Shown piece by piece: positions 1 through 7,566 of a stretch of DNA of 64,000 nt. The position numbers and the translations under genes are program-made. This stretch comes from Alphaproteobacteria bacterium. GTDB lineage: Bacteria; Pseudomonadota; Alphaproteobacteria; Micavibrionales; Micavibrionaceae. The stretch lies in NCBI GenBank assembly GCA_030424975.1, contig JAUHVY010000001.1:803093-867092 (forward strand). The letters are read 5' to 3'. Under the pieces are notes generated by a model, which saw nothing but the letters and a program-made list of their open reading frames with translations, was not told where the DNA came from and made no database searches. The number at the start of each line of letters is the position of its first letter. Positions within the stretch are counted from its first letter, which is position 1.

Positions 1-162
1 AATAGATGAGCCGACAGCGGCTTGGCGCGTCGCATCAAAATATTTCAATGCCATATCATTTAAATCATCGAGAATAAAGCTGCCCTCTGCTGACTTTTTA
101 AAAATCAAACGTGGCAAAGGCATGGCATAGAAAAATTCAGAATAGGTCTTCTCAACCCCCAT
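1..162 (-). CDS. PAS-like sensor protein, N-terminal fragment
   Basis: An open frame runs off the left edge of the window; only the first 54 residues are present. It starts with ATG at 160-162, with an AGGAAAG ribosome-binding site just upstream. The visible residues (YSEFFYAMPLPRLIF, then ILDDLNDMALKYFDATRQ) have the look of a PAS domain start, in which a sensory fold follows a short N-terminal helix. The stop of this gene is outside the window, so its output domain (kinase, GGDEF or other) is unknown. It lies directly downstream of the GGDEF gene on the same strand, 31 bases away, so the two may be co-transcribed. The PAS assignment rests on pattern only. Confidence 0.6.
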   Translation of the reverse strand, partial: MGVEKTYSEFFYAMPLPRLIFKKSAEGSFILDDLNDMALKYFDATRQAAVGSSI

Positions 163-193
163 AAAAAAAAGCTTTCCTGAAAAATTGGGTGTG

Positions 194-1129
194 CTATTGC
201 GTAGTCGCACCGCCACCGTCTTTGACAAAACGTTGAAGCGGGCTTAGTTCATGATATTTCAATACAGTATCAGTCTTTAATTCTTCTGCAGTCTGCAAAT
301 CATCACGCAGGTCAGAGAGCAACGTAATAACATCATCCCCCTGAACCGGTTCCGCTATACAACACGACATACTCAAGGGAACCTCGTGGCCATCATCATT
401 CCTAAAGGTTATCTTCTGCCTTTCAAGCTCACGGCGTAAGCGTTCCAAAGCCGAAATACCGCCTGTAACATCCGTTTGCTTTAGGCACAAAGTGAATTCG
501 CCGTTCCCCATATGATACGCATCATCAAAAGAACGAATACTTAGTTTGACCAAATCAGCAACCAGCTTAATGTAGGCTGTAAGCTCATCAGGTTTGGTAT
601 TTTTTTGTAACATCACAAAGTTATCGATACGCGCAAGAGAAAGACAAAAGTTCTTACCCTGACGTGCTAAACGATCAAGCTCACGCTTAACGTCTGTCGT
701 AAGCATCGCCTTATGACGCAATCCCGTAAAAGAATCAAAGCCGCTACCTTCGGTTAAGATGTCTTTTTCAAGACGTCTGACAAAAATCATAAACTCTTCA
801 TAGACAGTCATAAAAGACATGAATTGTTTGTGTTCAGGCTTTCGCCCCGTTTCCTTTACCTGCGCAGAGAGCATATCTGACATTTTGAATAAATCAGCAT
901 GTAGGGCGTTAAGCTTCTCTACAATTTCCATCTGCATAGTTTTATCACGATTTGCATGCACAACCCATTGCGCAAATGATGTCGGTTTTTGCGGTACTTG
1001 GATTTCAGGCATATCACTGAAATAGAATAAATGCTCAATAAAGTCATGAAACCATGTTCCATGCTCCTCCAAAACAGGAATAAGCATATCCCAGTTTTCG
1101 GTATTATTCTTGTGGTATTCCAAGGGCAT
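194..1129 (-). CDS. GGDEF-domain protein with degenerate active site
   Basis: About 311 residues. The C-terminal half (about residues 135-290) follows the diguanylate cyclase fold, including DSFTGLRHKAML at the domain entry (usual form D.LTGL.NR). The signature GG(D/E)EF loop reads MGNGEF, so the second glycine and the first acidic residue are altered and cyclase activity is doubtful. The N-terminal half is helical, with several His and Trp residues, and I do not recognise it. The longest frame begins with a GTG at 1163-1165. I chose the ATG at 1127-1129 because an AAGGA sequence sits seven bases before it. Such proteins normally make or sense cyclic di-GMP in the cytoplasm; a receptor or regulatory role is the safer inference here. 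Confidence 0.75.
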   Translation of the reverse strand: MPLEYHKNNTENWDMLIPVLEEHGTWFHDFIEHLFYFSDMPEIQVPQKPTSFAQWVVHANRDKTMQMEIVEKLNALHADLFKMSDMLSAQVKETGRKPEHKQFMSFMTVYEEFMIFVRRLEKDILTEGSGFDSFTGLRHKAMLTTDVKRELDRLARQGKNFCLSLARIDNFVMLQKNTKPDELTAYIKLVADLVKLSIRSFDDAYHMGNGEFTLCLKQTDVTGGISALERLRRELERQKITFRNDDGHEVPLSMSCCIAEPVQGDDVITLLSDLRDDLQTAEELKTDTVLKYHELSPLQRFVKDGGGATTQ

Positions 1130-1220
1130 TAAATATTCCTTCTGCTCTACGGGTAAATAATACACTAAAAGTCTTAATCAGACTTAAACAATATAACACA
1201 ATTCGGATAAAAGAACGGAT

Positions 1221-2402
1221 TTAGACGAGCCATTCTCTTTCAAGACTGTCTAATGTACCTGATTTGATCGCTTCGCGCACCTCGCGCATTAATTTATTCA
1301 TCGTTGCGATGTTGTGCTGTGCCAGTATTTGCGTTGCCAGAAGTTCATTAGCCTTGAGCAGATGATGTATATAAGCCTTTGAAAAATCACGTGAAGCAGG
1401 AATATCCAAACTTTCATCAAGAGGTGTATTATCTTCACGATATTTTGCATTTTTCAAATTGATTGTTTCGCCGCGAACGCCCTTCATAAACGCCGTACCA
1501 TGACGCGCAAGGCGTGTTGGAATCACACAATCAAATGTATCAATGCCAAGGCGAACAAAGCGGAACACATCTTTAATCTGGCCAATCCCAAGGAAATGGA
1601 CGGGTCGACTAGGATGAATATGTGGTGTTGACGATGCAACAACATCATACATTTCCTGATCACTTCCTCCTAAACAGCCACCAATGGCCGTACCAAAAAA
1701 CGGGCGGTCTTTTGTGTATTCCGCAGAATATTGGCGTAAATCTGAATATACCCCGCCCTGCACGATGCCATACACGGCCTGCGCTCCATTATCATGGCGC
1801 TTGAATTCCGCCAATGAGCGATCACCCCATCGAATCGACATTTCCATTGATCGTGCTGTGTATTCTTTATCCACATGGTATGGCGTACATTCATCAAACT
1901 GCATCAATAGATCCGCGCCCAATTTACGCTGAATTTCCATTGCATACTCGGGGGTTAGCTTAATTGTCTTACCATCAAAATAAGATTTAAAAACACAGCC
2001 CTCCTCAGAGATGGAAAGCAGGCTTTTGTTGTCATAGCCCTTATTGCTTTTTCCCTTAATCTCATTAGCCATTGTGCCTTCGCCAAGTGAAAACACCTGA
2101 AACCCGCCACTATCGGTGAGCATAGGGCCATTCCAATTCATAAATTTATGAAGACCACCCATCTTTTCAATAAGGTCTGCACCGGGCTGCAGCATAAGGT
2201 GATAGGTATTTGCAAGAATGATATCTGTGCGCGCTTCCTTCAATTGGCATGGCGATACGTTTTTAACACTCGCCTTTGTACCGCAAAAAATGTAATTCGG
2301 TGTTTCAATCGTGCCGTGAGGCGTTTTCAATTCACCAATACGGGCCTGCGTTTTCGAATCGCAATGTTTGATATCAAAAGAAAAATTCGGATAAGTCAGC
2401 AC
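1221..2402 (-). CDS. tgt: tRNA-guanine(34) transglycosylase, divergent
   Basis: Exchanges guanine 34 of GUN-anticodon tRNAs for a queuine precursor. With the chosen start the protein is about 393 residues. Family motifs are clear: DSGGFQVFSLG (about residue 97), QFDECTPY, VYGIVQGGVYSDLR, and the nucleophile segment DTFDCVIPTR (about 290). Two features are odd. The zinc site, normally CxCxxC followed by RxYxRAYLRHL, reads LDIPASRDFSKAYIHHL, so all three cysteines are gone. The substrate loop normally reads GGLAVGE in preQ1-using bacterial enzymes but here is GGCLGG, with Gly at the Val position as in eukaryotic GGLSGGE. The longest frame starts with TTG inside the upstream rpmB terminator, so I prefer the GTG at 2400-2402. 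No queA or other queuosine gene is nearby. Confidence 0.9.
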   Translation of the reverse strand: MLTYPNFSFDIKHCDSKTQARIGELKTPHGTIETPNYIFCGTKASVKNVSPCQLKEARTDIILANTYHLMLQPGADLIEKMGGLHKFMNWNGPMLTDSGGFQVFSLGEGTMANEIKGKSNKGYDNKSLLSISEEGCVFKSYFDGKTIKLTPEYAMEIQRKLGADLLMQFDECTPYHVDKEYTARSMEMSIRWGDRSLAEFKRHDNGAQAVYGIVQGGVYSDLRQYSAEYTKDRPFFGTAIGGCLGGSDQEMYDVVASSTPHIHPSRPVHFLGIGQIKDVFRFVRLGIDTFDCVIPTRLARHGTAFMKGVRGETINLKNAKYREDNTPLDESLDIPASRDFSKAYIHHLLKANELLATQILAQHNIATMNKLMREVREAIKSGTLDSLEREWLV

Positions 2403-2419
2403 AATGTCACCATGTTGCA

Positions 2420-2450
2420 CAAAATAAAACCCGCCCAAAAAGAGCGGGTC
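2420..2450 (-). terminator. Rho-independent terminator of rpmB
   Basis: A perfect 6-bp stem, ACCCGC at 2429-2434 with GCGGGT at 2444-2449, encloses a 9-base loop. On the minus strand the stem is followed by TTTTATTTT. It lies just after the rpmB stop and immediately before tgt, so rpmB transcripts should end here and tgt expression depends on readthrough or a separate start. It also argues against the TTG start of tgt at 2438. Confidence 0.8.
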
Positions 2451-2481
2451 ATTTAACCACTACGAGGGTATAAAAGCAACC

Positions 2482-2775
2482 TTATGCAGTTTTCGCTGCA
2501 GTCGCTTTTTCCACCTCTGCCTTAACCGGGCGTAACGCGGGGTCAAGCTTGGTTTTTGCAGTGTTCACCAAAAACGCATCTAAGCCGCCTTTGTGTTCAA
2601 CTGTACGCAAACCTGCTGTGCTTGCTTTAACTTTTACCCAACGATCAAGCGCTTCGCTATAAAGGCTTGTTTCTTGGATGTTCGGTAGGAAACGACGCTT
2701 AGTCTTGTTCATCGCGTGAGAAACATTGTTTCCGCTCATCACGCCTTTTCCTGTAATCATGCAACGACGGCTCAT
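2482..2775 (-). CDS. rpmB: 50S ribosomal protein L28
   Basis: A 97-residue ribosomal large-subunit protein. The N-terminus [21 protein letters not shown] is the diagnostic L28 start (RxCxxTGKxxxxGNNVSH), followed by [11 protein letters not shown]. The alanine/lysine-rich tail from about residue 80 is common in alphaproteobacterial L28. The gene is monocistronic: a strong terminator follows it, and a 115-base AT-rich gap separates it from the gene at 2891, which reads towards it on the same strand. Little doubt about identity. Confidence 0.97.
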   Translation of the reverse strand: MSRRCMITGKGVMSGNNVSHAMNKTKRRFLPNIQETSLYSEALDRWVKVKASTAGLRTVEHKGGLDAFLVNTAKTKLDPALRPVKAEVEKATAAKTA

Positions 2776-2890
2776 AGCCCTATTCCTTATTTATACTTGT
2801 GTGTCTCAAAAACAGATGCGGAAAAGTAGTCGAAGTGCCGTACCAAAGTCAAGCATTTCTATGCATTTTCTTCAAAAAAAAGAAAAACGG

Positions 2891-3910
2891 CTAAAAACCG
2901 ATGCGCCCAGCGTATATGTAGGTCGATAAAAACGCCAAAACAAAAATCAAATGTGCAACGACATTCATCACAATTACGCGTTTTAGGTGCCCCGCCTCTG
3001 TTTTTGCACTTGCATCTTTTGGACCAATCCATTCGCGAGTAATTTTCCGGCCATCAATATCAACAATAGCACCGCCGACAACGACATTTAACGGCCACGC
3101 AACGGCACACAAGCTTGTTCCGTATTGCTCATATGGTGTTTTTCCTGCACTTCTCCACCATGACACAAATGCGCCCTTAATAGATACAGTTGGCGCAACT
3201 GCCGCAGCAGCCGTGTACAACGCGCCCGTGAACAAAGAGGGAACATACCCCATCAAGCGTTCCAATGCACATGGAACAGCCGCGAATCCTCTGCCATTAC
3301 CCCAGCGCCCGAAACGCCATGCCATAAATGACAAAGAGGAATAAACCAGCATAACAGGCAGCCCACCAATCAAATACCACAGCGCCGGTGCAACCATACC
3401 CTTATCAAAGCTTATGGTACAAAATATGATTCCCTCTCGGGTAATACCATAATCATCCGTTGTATTCAGGTTGACGCGTGATGATCGGGAGATCGACATA
3501 TAAGCCCCCTTCGTGGTGTTTTGCCGTGTCATTGCAAAATAAAGACGTAAGACCGCAAACCAGACCGCTCCGGCAGTTAGCCCCATCGCCACAACAAATG
3601 AATTCAAATAGGGATAAGCGTTAATAACGCCCTGCAGGCCATTACCGACAAGAAGCATAAACAGTAAAACAACAACCGTAAAAATCAGTCCACGAAACAT
3701 TAAATCACCCGGCTTACGCTTTGGATTGTTAAGCTTATCCCCCGCATTACCGAAGAATATATCCAAACATTCCCACCAAAACGGATTCGCATTATTTCGC
3801 CACGGACCGGTTATCATACCGACAACAATTGCAATCAGAACAGAAAAGAACAAAGGTACAACACGATCAATATCGAATACCATACTGTGAATGTGTTGAA
3901 GATAATCCAT
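2891..3910 (-). CDS. CobD/CbiB-family membrane protein, orphan
   Basis: 339 residues with about five to six hydrophobic segments (around residues 17-36, 73-93, 100-125, 170-195, 220-240 and 315-335). The central part resembles adenosylcobinamide-phosphate synthase CbiB/CobD: ITREGIIFCTISFDKGMVAPALWYLIGGLP parallels the family's block of an acidic patch followed by DGVVAPLFW and LGGLPG, and a GAxxSWWRSAGKTPYE-like segment follows. The canonical SRDT/ESLAEN motif is not preserved. CbiB joins aminopropanol phosphate to cobyric acid at the inner membrane. No other cobalamin gene is in the window, and the missing motif suggests divergence or a different substrate. Confidence in the superfamily is good, in the function low. 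Confidence 0.6.
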   Translation of the reverse strand: MDYLQHIHSMVFDIDRVVPLFFSVLIAIVVGMITGPWRNNANPFWWECLDIFFGNAGDKLNNPKRKPGDLMFRGLIFTVVVLLFMLLVGNGLQGVINAYPYLNSFVVAMGLTAGAVWFAVLRLYFAMTRQNTTKGAYMSISRSSRVNLNTTDDYGITREGIIFCTISFDKGMVAPALWYLIGGLPVMLVYSSLSFMAWRFGRWGNGRGFAAVPCALERLMGYVPSLFTGALYTAAAAVAPTVSIKGAFVSWWRSAGKTPYEQYGTSLCAVAWPLNVVVGGAIVDIDGRKITREWIGPKDASAKTEAGHLKRVIVMNVVAHLIFVLAFLSTYIYAGRIGF

Positions 3911-4064
3911 TGCGCTCTCACCTTAAAATTTTGAATGAATAATATATCACCTCGCATATTATTGTGAAACCATATCGCCTGTAGTATAGTTAGTTGTGCA
4001 ATGCAAAAGTTTTAAGAATCACTGGTGTATAATAATTAGTCAGCATTAAACGCAAGGAAACGTC

Positions 4065-5747
4065 ATGCTTTACCACCTATATGAATTACAACACGCTATT
4101 ATGACGCCTGTGCGTCTACAGGCAGAGTTGACAAGGACAGTATTCCAAAGCCCGTTTAACCCCCTATCCTATACCCCCGTCGGACGAACAATTGGTGCGG
4201 GCGCCGAATTACTGGAGCGCATGACGCGCCGTTTCGGACGCCCTGAGTTTGGCCTAAATAAAACGATCATCAACGGTAAAGAGGTCGAGGTTGAAGAAAA
4301 CGTTATCGTTAGCAAGCCTTTTTGCTCGCTACTGAACTTTCACAGACGCGCAAAACGCAACGACCCAAAGGTTTTAGTCGTCGCCCCCATGTCCGGGCAT
4401 TATGCGACCCTACTTCGTGGTACGGTCAAGGCACTGTTGCCACACCATGATGTTTACATTACCGACTGGGAAGACGCGCGACAGGTCCCCTTGTCCGCAG
4501 GTAGCTTTAATCTTGATAGCTACATTACTTACTTACGTGAGTTTATGAGCCTGCTTGGTCCCGACACGCACCTTATTGCCGTATGCCAACCAGCCGTCCC
4601 GGTATTAGCTGCCGTATCGCTCATGGCATCGGAAAAAGACCCGAATCAACCTGCAACCATGACACTTATGGGCGGGCCCGTTGATACACGCGTATCAAAA
4701 ACAGAAGTGACCGAGCTTGCAGAAACGCGCCCATTGAAATGGTTTGAGCAATCTGTTGTTTATAACGTACCACTTCATTATCCGGGCGCGGGACGCCGTG
4801 TTTACCCGGGCTTCCTACAGCTTGGCGGATTTATGTCTATGAACCTTGATACCCATGTAGGTTCACACATGAAATTCTATCAACATCTTGTTACAGGTGA
4901 TGGTCAATCGAGTGAAAAACACCGCAAATTCTATAATGAATATCTATCCGTTATGGATATCCCTGCTGAATTCTATCTACAAACTGTGAATGAAGTATTC
5001 CAAAAACAATCCCTTCCCAAAGGCACGATGAAGTGGCGCGACCCGTATACTGATAAACTGGTCGATGTGAAACCACAGGATATTCAGCACACAGCTCTAC
5101 TGACAATTGAGGGCGAATTAGATGATATTTCCGCTCGCGGCCAAACCACGGCAGCGCACGAGCTATGCTACTCCCTTCCACAACGTAAGCAATACCATCA
5201 CTTCCAGTTGGGGTGTGGTCATTACGGTATTTTCAACGGTCAACGTTGGAGAGAACAGATCATGCCACGTATCAGGCATTTCATCCGTCAATTCGACAAG
5301 GATAAAGACCCTATCCCTCAGGCGGACCTCGATAAAATACCTGATCTTACACCTGAGCGCTTTGATCATGATAAACACGGCATCATTGCGATTCGTCGTT
5401 GGTTAAAGACTGAGCGCCCCGAAAGCTATAAAGACGTTGCGCGCCCAATTGCGCAGAACGCCCACAATCCATCACCTTCCGCGCCAAAGGCAGCACCGAT
5501 ACCGACGCCGCCACCAACAAAGTTCGTTGCCCCATCAAAAGCCCAAAAGGATGATGAGAGCAAAAAACCGGAAAAGAAAAAGGTGGCAACTGCCAAGGCA
5601 TCTGAAACAGCGAAAAAAGCGCCAAGTAAAAATCCTGCCTCAAAACAAAAAGCCAAAACAACAGCGTCAAGTAAATCAGCAACAAAGAAAGTTGCACCTA
5701 AGACAACAGGCAAGCCATCAAAGAAAGGCTCTAAGGCGGATGCCTGA
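4065..5747 (+). CDS. phaZ: Intracellular PHA/PHB depolymerase with histone-like tail
   Basis: 560 residues. Residues 1-415 match the intracellular PhaZ family, alpha/beta hydrolases that degrade amorphous polyhydroxybutyrate granules in the cytoplasm. The catalytic triad can be placed: the cysteine nucleophile in IAVCQPAVPV (Cys174), the aspartate in IEGELDDIS (about Asp353/354) and the histidine in GCGHYGIFNG (His386). This spacing is close to that of the well-known Ralstonia enzyme. Beyond about residue 465 the protein gains roughly 95 residues very rich in Lys, Ala, Pro, Ser and Thr, resembling the DNA-binding tails of PhaF/PhaM-type granule proteins or histone H1. No PHA synthase is in the window. 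The gene begins an operon-like run with the metalloprotease gene nine bases downstream. Confidence 0.9.
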   Translation: MLYHLYELQHAIMTPVRLQAELTRTVFQSPFNPLSYTPVGRTIGAGAELLERMTRRFGRPEFGLNKTIINGKEVEVEENVIVSKPFCSLLNFHRRAKRNDPKVLVVAPMSGHYATLLRGTVKALLPHHDVYITDWEDARQVPLSAGSFNLDSYITYLREFMSLLGPDTHLIAVCQPAVPVLAAVSLMASEKDPNQPATMTLMGGPVDTRVSKTEVTELAETRPLKWFEQSVVYNVPLHYPGAGRRVYPGFLQLGGFMSMNLDTHVGSHMKFYQHLVTGDGQSSEKHRKFYNEYLSVMDIPAEFYLQTVNEVFQKQSLPKGTMKWRDPYTDKLVDVKPQDIQHTALLTIEGELDDISARGQTTAAHELCYSLPQRKQYHHFQLGCGHYGIFNGQRWREQIMPRIRHFIRQFDKDKDPIPQADLDKIPDLTPERFDHDKHGIIAIRRWLKTERPESYKDVARPIAQNAHNPSPSAPKAAPIPTPPPTKFVAPSKAQKDDESKKPEKKKVATAKASETAKKAPSKNPASKQKAKTTASSKSATKKVAPKTTGKPSKKGSKADA

Positions 5748-5755
5748 GTTTAAGG

Positions 5756-6451
5756 ATGATGCAGAGTATCGAGGATCTTGTCACCGTCAAACACAGTAAA
5801 CGTGCAAAGCGTGTGGCATTACGCCTTGATCCGACCTCGCACTGTATAAACCTTGTCGTGCCGCAACGCATGTCCGTTAAACGTGCCATGGATTTTGCCC
5901 GTAACCACGAGGATTGGGTTATCAAAACACTGGAGGGGTTATCCCCACCGATCCCCTTTACGCATGGCACAACCATTCCTGTATTCGGTGATGAGGTTTT
6001 TCTTGAAATAGAGATCAATAAAACCATAAAACGTACACGCCTGACGCAACATGATGACCGTCTGCATGTTTTAACGTATATGGATGACCCGACAAATCGT
6101 ATTACGACACATCTGAAAAAGATTGCCCATGCCGGCCTTGCGGATATAGCGAGTGATAAGGCCGAGCAAATCGGCAAACATATTGCCGATGTTACCATAC
6201 GTGACACAAAAAGCCGTTGGGGCAGCTGTTCTCATGATGGAAAGATAACATTTTCATGGCGGCTGATGTTTGCCCCATACAATGCAATCGATTATGTTGT
6301 GGCACACGAAGTCGCACATTTAATCCACATGGACCATAGCCGCGAATTTTGGGACGCCTGCGAATCATTGTGCTCCGATTATAAAAACGGCAAACGTTGG
6401 ATGAAGGAAAACGGAAACAAACTTATGCGTTACGGGGCAAAGGCGCATTAA
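5756..6451 (+). CDS. YgjP-family (M48/SprT-like) metal-dependent hydrolase
   Basis: 231 residues, cytoplasmic. The metalloprotease motif HEVAHLIHMDHSREFW (about residues 184-199) gives HExxH plus the third ligand in the H-x3-FW element typical of the YgjP/DUF45 family. TIRDTKSRWGSCSHDGKI, just upstream, is the second family signature (KxRWGSC). Members are thought to be zinc peptidases of unclear substrate, often associated with replication or restriction functions. The ATG lies immediately after an AAGG, so the second ATG three bases later could be the true start. The gene converges with ruvX, leaving five bases between stops. Confidence 0.88.
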   Translation: MMQSIEDLVTVKHSKRAKRVALRLDPTSHCINLVVPQRMSVKRAMDFARNHEDWVIKTLEGLSPPIPFTHGTTIPVFGDEVFLEIEINKTIKRTRLTQHDDRLHVLTYMDDPTNRITTHLKKIAHAGLADIASDKAEQIGKHIADVTIRDTKSRWGSCSHDGKITFSWRLMFAPYNAIDYVVAHEVAHLIHMDHSREFWDACESLCSDYKNGKRWMKENGNKLMRYGAKAH

Positions 6452-6456
6452 CCCGA

Positions 6457-6951
6457 CTACTGATCATGCCGATCCAGATAATCCAGTGCAGATTGCAAAA
6501 TCACCTGCGCCGCCAATTTATCAATAATACCTTTTTCTTTGGCCTTGCGTCTGGATCCATCCACAGCTCTATCCACAAAATCTTCCACAGAGGCTGTGGA
6601 TAAACGCTCATCTTGTAACGCGATCCAGTCCGTAACATACTGTAAATCATTTGAAATTTGAGCTTTTAATTCTTGTGCAAAATCACGCGTAGCCTGACAG
6701 CGCGGACCGATTGATCCGTCCATATTCAGTGGATAACCGATAACAACACCGACAATTTCGTAATCCCGCATCAGGCGTTCCAGATGCTTTATGTCCTTTG
6801 AAAACTTTGTACGGTTAACGGTTGTGAGCGGCGTTGCAATAGAATGCGCGCTATCACACACGGCAATTCCTATGGTCTTTTTTCCTATATCAAGACCAAG
6901 CAAAGCGCCCTGTGGTACATTTTTTGCAATATTTTGAAGTAAATCAATCAT
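6457..6951 (-). CDS. ruvX: RuvX/YqgF RNase H-like pre-16S rRNA nuclease
   Basis: 164 residues. LLGLDIGKKTIGIAVCDS near the N-terminus is the DxGxKxxGxA motif of YqgF, VVIGYPLNMDGSIGPR carries the GxPLxxdG motif, and WIALQDERLSTASVE has the conserved DER(L/F)ST element. YqgF (RuvX) is an RNase H-fold enzyme first proposed as a Holliday junction resolvase and later shown to process the 5' end of 16S rRNA. It sits divergent from gatC with an 84-base gap, a typical alphaproteobacterial arrangement. Length and motifs are complete. Confidence 0.93.
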   Translation of the reverse strand: MIDLLQNIAKNVPQGALLGLDIGKKTIGIAVCDSAHSIATPLTTVNRTKFSKDIKHLERLMRDYEIVGVVIGYPLNMDGSIGPRCQATRDFAQELKAQISNDLQYVTDWIALQDERLSTASVEDFVDRAVDGSRRKAKEKGIIDKLAAQVILQSALDYLDRHDQ

Positions 6952-7035
6952 ATCTGGCTCTAACCCTCTTGCACCTTATACAAGGCAATGTTAGAAATTT
7001 CCAAAGATTTATTACTCGTTTAAGGACAAAATCGT

Positions 7036-7323
7036 ATGTCACTGGATAAAGAAACAGTCGCAAAGGTCGCAACACTTGCTCGCATTCGCATGAATGATGA
7101 AGAGTTGGAGCGCATGGCCCCACAACTTTCAAAGATCATCGGCTTCGTCGAGCAACTCGGTGAAGTTGACACCGACCAAGTCGAACCATTGGCTAATGTT
7201 GTTGATATTACATTGGCGCTACGAGACGATGAAGTGAATGACGGCGCATGCGTAGATAAAGTTCTGGCCAATGCCCCTGAAAGCACACAGGGCTTTTTCG
7301 TTGTACCAAAAGTGGTTGAGTAA
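7036..7323 (+). CDS. gatC: Asp-tRNA(Asn)/Glu-tRNA(Gln) amidotransferase subunit C
   Basis: 95 residues, the small subunit that stabilises GatA and GatB. MSLDKETVAKVATLARIRMNDEELE is the classic GatC start (VxxlAxLARIxxxxEE), and the C-terminus ends in GFFVVPKVVE, close to the family's GxFxVPxVxE. It begins the gat operon, with a divergent ruvX upstream. A small inverted repeat (about 6969-6988) in the shared gap may belong to the promoter or operator. Transamidation lets a bacterium make Gln-tRNA(Gln) or Asn-tRNA(Asn) without the dedicated synthetases and pairs naturally with the gltX near 62 kb. Confidence 0.95.
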   Translation: MSLDKETVAKVATLARIRMNDEELERMAPQLSKIIGFVEQLGEVDTDQVEPLANVVDITLALRDDEVNDGACVDKVLANAPESTQGFFVVPKVVE

Positions 7324-7329
7324 TTTGCA

Positions 7330-7566
7330 ATGAACTCGCCAAAGGACAATCCGCATAAATATACATTTATTAAACTGGTTCTGTTGCAGACCGGGTTTTT
7401 GTTTATTGTATTCTCCTCACTAATCCTCGCATACCCGGAAGATGCGCATTACCATCTAGGTATGGATCAAGAAACTTTAAACATATTGGCTTATGCCTTA
7501 ATGATGGTTGGCGTATCTGACCTGATTATTTCATTATTTATATTCCGTAAGAAAGAGAGAAAATGA
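7330..7566 (+). CDS. Small two-TM membrane protein inside gat operon
   Basis: 78 residues with two hydrophobic helices (about residues 15-36 and 50-70), basic at both ends (KKERK C-terminus). No family is recognised. It starts six bases after the gatC stop, and its own stop overlaps the gatA start by four bases, so it is almost certainly translated as part of the gat mRNA. Translational coupling with gatA suggests dosage or cotranslation rather than a known role in amidation. Predicted location is the inner membrane. Confidence 0.75.
   Translation: MNSPKDNPHKYTFIKLVLLQTGFLFIVFSSLILAYPEDAHYHLGMDQETLNILAYALMMVGVSDLIISLFIFRKKERK

Noticed and set aside
2403-2438. TTG start for tgt giving a twelve-residue extension
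   Set aside because: It falls inside the rpmB terminator stem, lacks a ribosome-binding site and extends the protein beyond the family's usual N-terminus.
5426-5799. Long frames on both strands across the depolymerase tail
   Set aside because: They are shadows of the Lys/Ala-rich tail; low-complexity coding sequence leaves other frames open by chance.
7020-7349. Minus-strand frame across gatC
   Set aside because: Complete shadow of gatC with no independent start signal or family match.
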